DNA of 64,000 nt from an uncultured Clostridia bacterium (GTDB taxonomy: Bacteria > Bacillota > Clostridia > Oscillospirales > Acutalibacteraceae), in assembly GCA_946183365.1 (NCBI GenBank), contig CAMHAH010000006.1, forward strand, positions 79,782 through 143,781. Reading direction: 5' to 3'. The position numbers and the translations under genes were made by a program. The number at the start of each line of letters is the position of its first letter. The stretch's first letter is position 1. Shown here piece after piece: positions 61,338 to 64,000 of the stretch. The notes below the pieces were generated by a model. The model was not told where the DNA came from. It did not search any database and saw only the letters and a program-made list of their open reading frames with translations.

Positions 61338-61378
61338 AAAACGTCCGATGCAGTACCTGCGACCGCATCGGACGTTTT
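61338..61378 (+). terminator. Intrinsic terminator of sulfur operon 2
   Basis: AAAACGTCCGATGC and GCATCGGACGTTTT arms, with T run. Confidence 0.85.
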
Positions 61379-61499
61379 CTGTTATCAATTGTTTTTTCCG
61401 TAATCAGTATCAAATATTATAAAACCACGATTCATCCGGTTAACAGAAAACGTCCACCGAATCGGATCGATCCTCGGCGAACGTTCGTTTTTTGCTCAG

Positions 61500-61715
61500 T
61501 TATCTCACAAAGGGTGTGGTATACTCCTCGTTGATTTCGGCGATCTCCTTCAGCCCATCGATATATGGCTGATAGATAGCTTCGATCCTCCCACCACCAC
61601 GATTGTCACAACCGGAGCAGAACTCGCATTCCGCTCCGCAGCTCCCCCACAGAGCCTTTTTCACGATCTCCTCGCGTTCCTCACGGGTGGTATCTTTAAT
61701 CAATATCGATTTCAT
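61500..61715 (-). CDS. Small protein with Cys-rich insert
   Basis: 71 residues: 'ILIKDTTREEREEIVKKAL' then 'CGAECEFCSGCDNRGGG' then 'IEAIYQPYIDGLKEIAEIN'. The flanks resemble a small Firmicutes family often mis-named after purH. Four Cys in 12 residues suggest a metal or redox site. SD AAAGGAG. Between 61716 and 62040 I see no gene. Confidence 0.65.
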   Translation of the reverse strand: MKSILIKDTTREEREEIVKKALWGSCGAECEFCSGCDNRGGGRIEAIYQPYIDGLKEIAEINEEYTTPFVR

Positions 61716-62040
61716 AACGTTAAAACTCCTTTTGACAACACTTTCGAAAATATTGTTTGAGTTTATTATAATTCAGTCTGTGACAGTCCTGCTATTCTTC
61801 TTAATTCAAATATATAGTTCCCAAAACTATAAACGTTCATACCACGCATCCTATTCTAATTGTACTATAAACTGCGTTATACAAGATTTCAACCTTTTTT
61901 CGGTAAAAAAAGTAGAGCTTTGTTATTTCCACTATTATTAAATTATACTATTCCAAGAAAAATTAAGAAAGGTTGCTTATATTGAAAACCTCAAGCTCAG
62001 TGTTAAGATGACAACAGAAATATACGCAGATACACAGTAG

Positions 62041-62066
62041 CGGGGATGACACATCAGTCGTCCCCG
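62041..62066. repeat. Inverted repeat in gene-poor region
   Basis: CGGGGATGAC and GTCGTCCCCG arms (10 bp, one G-U) around ACATCA. Terminator-like, but no gene ends nearby. Confidence 0.5.
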
Positions 62067-62221
62067 TTGTTCGCGTTCGTTGAGATATTCTTCCTCTGCC
62101 ATAAACGGGGACTCGAAGAATGATTCGAAGCGAAATACAGACGATTGTGAGCATTTGTGAAGGGGTTGTGAGCAGATATTTGTTTGGTTTTTTACATGTT
62201 ATCATTCAGAAAGAGTACAAT

Positions 62222-62261
62222 GGGCAGGGACAGATGATTGATGATTCATCTGCCCCTGCCC
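62222..62261. repeat. Long inverted repeat in gene-poor region
   Basis: 16-nt arms GGGCAGGGACAGATGA and TCATCTGCCCCTGCCC, one mismatch, 8-nt loop. No T tail. No gene lies between 61716 and 62631. Confidence 0.6.
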
Positions 62262-62303
62262 TCGTAGTTGTGTAGCAAAAATAAAAATTGTGTGTTCCTC
62301 ATC

Positions 62304-62370
62304 GGCTGTACTCGGTAGGCGCATCCGGTAGGTGCGCCTTGACCTCATGTCGCCGTTCGTCCTCTCCCCA
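62304..62370 (+). repeat. Repeat B, copy 2
   Basis: Same blocks and orientation as 46569-46636 ('TCCGGTAGGT', 'GCCTTGACCTC', 'CCTCTCCCCA'). Confidence 0.55.
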
Positions 62371-62529
62371 CCGCATAGGGATGCGTCGGGGACCCCGTTA
62401 CCTCTCTCGAGGTGTTCGTATGTTACCTTACATATCACAAAATTGCAAGTCTTTCTATGAAAAAAGTTCATCAAAAAATGAGCAGCCTAACAAAGAACAA
62501 GGCAACCGGTATCAGTTGAACAAAAATAG

Positions 62530-62606
62530 AACTTTTTGTTTCAAAGCTATTGACAACAGATTACAAATATGTTATTCTTTCGGTGTTAAAACATTCTGTT
62601 TCAAAG
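62530..62606 (+). promoter_or_regulatory. lexA-like promoter with two candidate operators
   Basis: TTGACA 62550-62555, TATTCT 62573-62578, 17-bp spacer. Near-identical motifs AGAACTTTTTGTTTCAAAG (ending 62546) and AAAACATTCTGTTTCAAAG (ending 62606) flank the promoter, each a loose AAC-N5-GTT dyad reminiscent of SOS boxes. Confidence 0.6.
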
Positions 62607-62631
62607 TGTGCTTTGTTAGTTAGGTGAGTTT

Positions 62632-63243
62632 ATGGGTAAGAAAAGAACTGAAAGATACAGCGGAATAGTTGAATATATCAATCAGTATTATGCTGAGAAT
62701 ATGCGCTATCCTTCTGTCAGAGATATCGTAGCAGGAACGGGAGTTCCTCTCTCTTCTGTCCATCGTTACCTCAAAGAGATGAACGAAAACGGCGTGCTTC
62801 AATATGACGGTCGAAGAAGTATCAATACAACAGAGATGGGTATGGAAAGCCCCTCAAGGTATATGAAAGTCCTCGGCTATGTTGCCTGCGGTGAAGGTCA
62901 GGAGGAAGAAGAGACCGTCATCGAATATATCCGTATGCCCGAGAGCATTGTCGGCAAGGGCAACTTCTTTGCGCTGATCGCAAAGGGCGAATCCATGATC
63001 GACGCGGGTATCCACCCCGGAGATTACGTCATTGTCAGACAGCAGAAGGGCGCGAATGACGGCGATTATGTTGTCGCTTTATACGAAGGCAAGAACAACT
63101 TGAAGCAGCTTATCAAAGAGGACGGACGGTATATCCTCCGCTCCTGCAACGAGGATAAGGAAACCTATCCTGACATCTATCCCGAGGATCTGCAGATCCA
63201 GGGTGTCGCGGTATGCGTGACACATAAGCTGAATCATAATTGA
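62632..63243 (+). CDS. LexA-family autocleaving repressor
   Basis: 203 residues. An N-terminal LexA-like HTH (1-65; 'YPSVRDIVAGTGVPLSSVHRYL') and a C-terminal S24 peptidase: Ser121 in 'AKGESMIDAG' and Lys158 in 'NNLKQL' form the catalytic dyad. The cleavage site is 'VACG' (Cys86-Gly87), as in UmuD, rather than Ala-Gly. It may be the host SOS repressor or that of the mobile element that begins to the right. SD AGGTGAG. Confidence 0.85.
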   Translation: MGKKRTERYSGIVEYINQYYAENMRYPSVRDIVAGTGVPLSSVHRYLKEMNENGVLQYDGRRSINTTEMGMESPSRYMKVLGYVACGEGQEEEETVIEYIRMPESIVGKGNFFALIAKGESMIDAGIHPGDYVIVRQQKGANDGDYVVALYEGKNNLKQLIKEDGRYILRSCNEDKETYPDIYPEDLQIQGVAVCVTHKLNHN

Positions 63244-63399
63244 ATACGAGATAGCGAATAAATGAAGGTTAGTTGAGAGATGAAAGTATCCTGTAGCGAA
63301 GGTATTCTCTTGCAGTTTATCTTCGGTACAGGATATATTTAGATAGTGGAGTTCGTACATATATTCTATATTTTGAGAGGAAGATCATAATGAATCCAT

Positions 63400-63756
63400 A
63401 TGACAAAGACATCGCAGAAGGCAGACGATGCCATGTCCGCCCTCGTTTTGTTCATGAAACAGGAGCTGATCTACGAGGGAACAGCGACCGAATTGTGCGA
63501 GCGATTGGGACTGAATATCGGCGCGAATAACCTCAGCTCCAAGCTCAGCAAATACAAAAGTTCGCTTCAAAAACTCGGCGTTGATTACACCAAGGAGAAG
63601 CGAAATAACCATAAAGTTTTCACCCTGAATTACAACCGAAAAGAGCCCGAGTACGATGGTACGATGAAATCGGCATACACCCCTGAAGCTTTGAAAAAGC
63701 CCGGTGAGGAGCCGTTTGTCGGCATTTCTGAGAACGGTCTGCACCGTACCGCGTAA
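63400..63756 (+). CDS. Mobile-element primase-like C-terminal fragment
   Basis: 118 residues. 'YEGTATELCERLGLNIGANNLSSKLSKYKSSLQKLGVDYT' resembles the C-terminal winged-helix end of primase/helicase proteins of integrative elements, without the catalytic parts. A good SD (GAGAGGAAG) fits ATG 63390 in another frame, which runs only 46 codons. This gene may therefore be a truncated, frame-disrupted remnant. Confidence 0.45.
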   Translation: MTKTSQKADDAMSALVLFMKQELIYEGTATELCERLGLNIGANNLSSKLSKYKSSLQKLGVDYTKEKRNNHKVFTLNYNRKEPEYDGTMKSAYTPEALKKPGEEPFVGISENGLHRTA

Positions 63757-63821
63757 ATCATCGTACCATATTCAGAGGGCTTTTTCAGCGTTTGAAACTC
63801 ATCGATTCTAAGCAGGTAAAA

Positions 63822-63850
63822 GCGGGGGTCGCTTACGCGGCTTCCCCCGC
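63822..63850. promoter_or_regulatory. oriT-like hairpin
   Basis: GCGGGGG and CCCCCGC arms enclosing TCGCTTACGCGGCTT, which can pair further. It lies about 100 bp upstream of a probable mobilisation gene, with 'GGTTTTCCTTAGG' and 'GGGTCGTCCCG' between. The layout recalls the transfer origin region of Tn1549-like elements. Confidence 0.5.
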
Positions 63851-63945
63851 CGATCACATCGGACGGCAGAGCCGACCGTTTCGCCGTTCTTTAGGGTTTT
63901 CCTTAGGTGGGTTGCAAAAGGGTCGTCCCGATTTGGAGGTTTTAG

Positions 63946-64000
63946 ATGAAAAAGAACAGATTCAATACCTATCTTGACGAGGATTTAAGTAAGAAAATGA
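63946..64000 (+). CDS. Start of a probable mobilisation (ribbon-helix-helix) protein, cut by window
   Basis: ATG 63946 follows TTTGGAGG. The 18 visible codons read 'MKKNRFNTYLDEDLSKKM', the kind of opening seen in MobC-like RHH proteins of conjugative elements. The rest lies outside. Confidence 0.5.
   Translation, partial: MKKNRFNTYLDEDLSKKM

Noticed and set aside
62202..62623. Overlapping ORFs on both strands in the gap before the LexA-like gene
   Set aside because: They run through repeat B and an inverted repeat, lack SDs and match no recognisable family.

Overview
The window reads as one stretch of chromosome from a Gram-positive, probably spore-forming gut clostridium of the Ruminococcaceae/Oscillospiraceae type. 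This is an inference from gene content: a forespore sigma factor (SigG), a CtsR-McsA-McsB-ClpC stress operon, teichoic-acid genes, a dockerin-bearing secreted hydrolase, very large fibronectin-III exoproteins, and T-box control. Strong SD sequences, TTG/GTG starts and TTGACA-17-TATAAT promoters fit Firmicutes. No rRNA genes and no CRISPR array are present.

Layout. 1-171 is the 3' end of gap. 437-2767 is a polar amino-acid ABC importer. 3023-7746 is ctsR-mcsA-mcsB-clpC behind a CtsR-type operator, bracketed by two 158-bp inverted copies of a MITE-like element (2822-2979, 7840-7997). 7997-13194 (minus) is a ribitol-phosphate/teichoic-acid cluster: TagG, TagH, a LicD fusion, TarI and TarJ. 13502-17730 is potABCD. 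17820-28614 is mixed housekeeping: a DUF2974 lipase-like protein, a HAD phosphatase, a cyclophilin lipoprotein, an S1 protein, RmuC, SigG with an SD-sequestering leader hairpin, an aquaporin, a chromate-transporter pair, a flavodiiron-flavin reductase-rubredoxin fusion and rubredoxin. 28728-30568 (minus) is a TrpB2-like enzyme under a Trp (UGG) T-box with a small uORF downstream of it. 30696-37359 holds two giant Fn3 exoproteins. 37484-41409 holds a DUF11 protein, tRNA-Val, and a tail-fibre/holin/endolysin cassette. 41471-46436 holds a dockerin SGNH hydrolase, a DNA-deoxyinosine glycosylase, tRNA-Arg with a 142-bp direct repeat, a repeat lipoprotein and AzlCD.

46977-61715 is a coherent metabolic island. 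PLP synthase (PdxST) and a shortened MocR/PdxR regulator are followed by two sulfur-amino-acid operons. The first is a cystine-type ABC importer plus a Cys/Met gamma-lyase-family enzyme. The second is MetQNI, RidA, a small unknown protein, a nitrilase, a PatB C-S lyase, a ThiF/TcdA-like protein and a 4Fe-4S membrane protein. PLP made by PdxST is the cofactor of both lyases, and RidA removes the 2-aminoacrylate such lyases release.

The most striking observation is regulatory. Each sulfur operon is preceded by the same promoter and by a short, well-initiated leader ORF (29 and 31 codons) packed with Cys and Met codons. The end of each ORF can pair with the 5' arm of the intrinsic terminator that follows. 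This is a textbook layout for leader-peptide attenuation: one copy is Cys+Met rich (before the cystine-like importer) and the other is Met rich (before MetQNI). Diverged direct repeats lie just outside the island (46569-46636, 62304-62370).

62550-64000 carries a LexA/UmuD-like repressor with candidate operators, a primase-like fragment, an oriT-like hairpin and the start of a probable mobilisation gene. It is probably the edge of an integrative or mobilisable element running off the right end.
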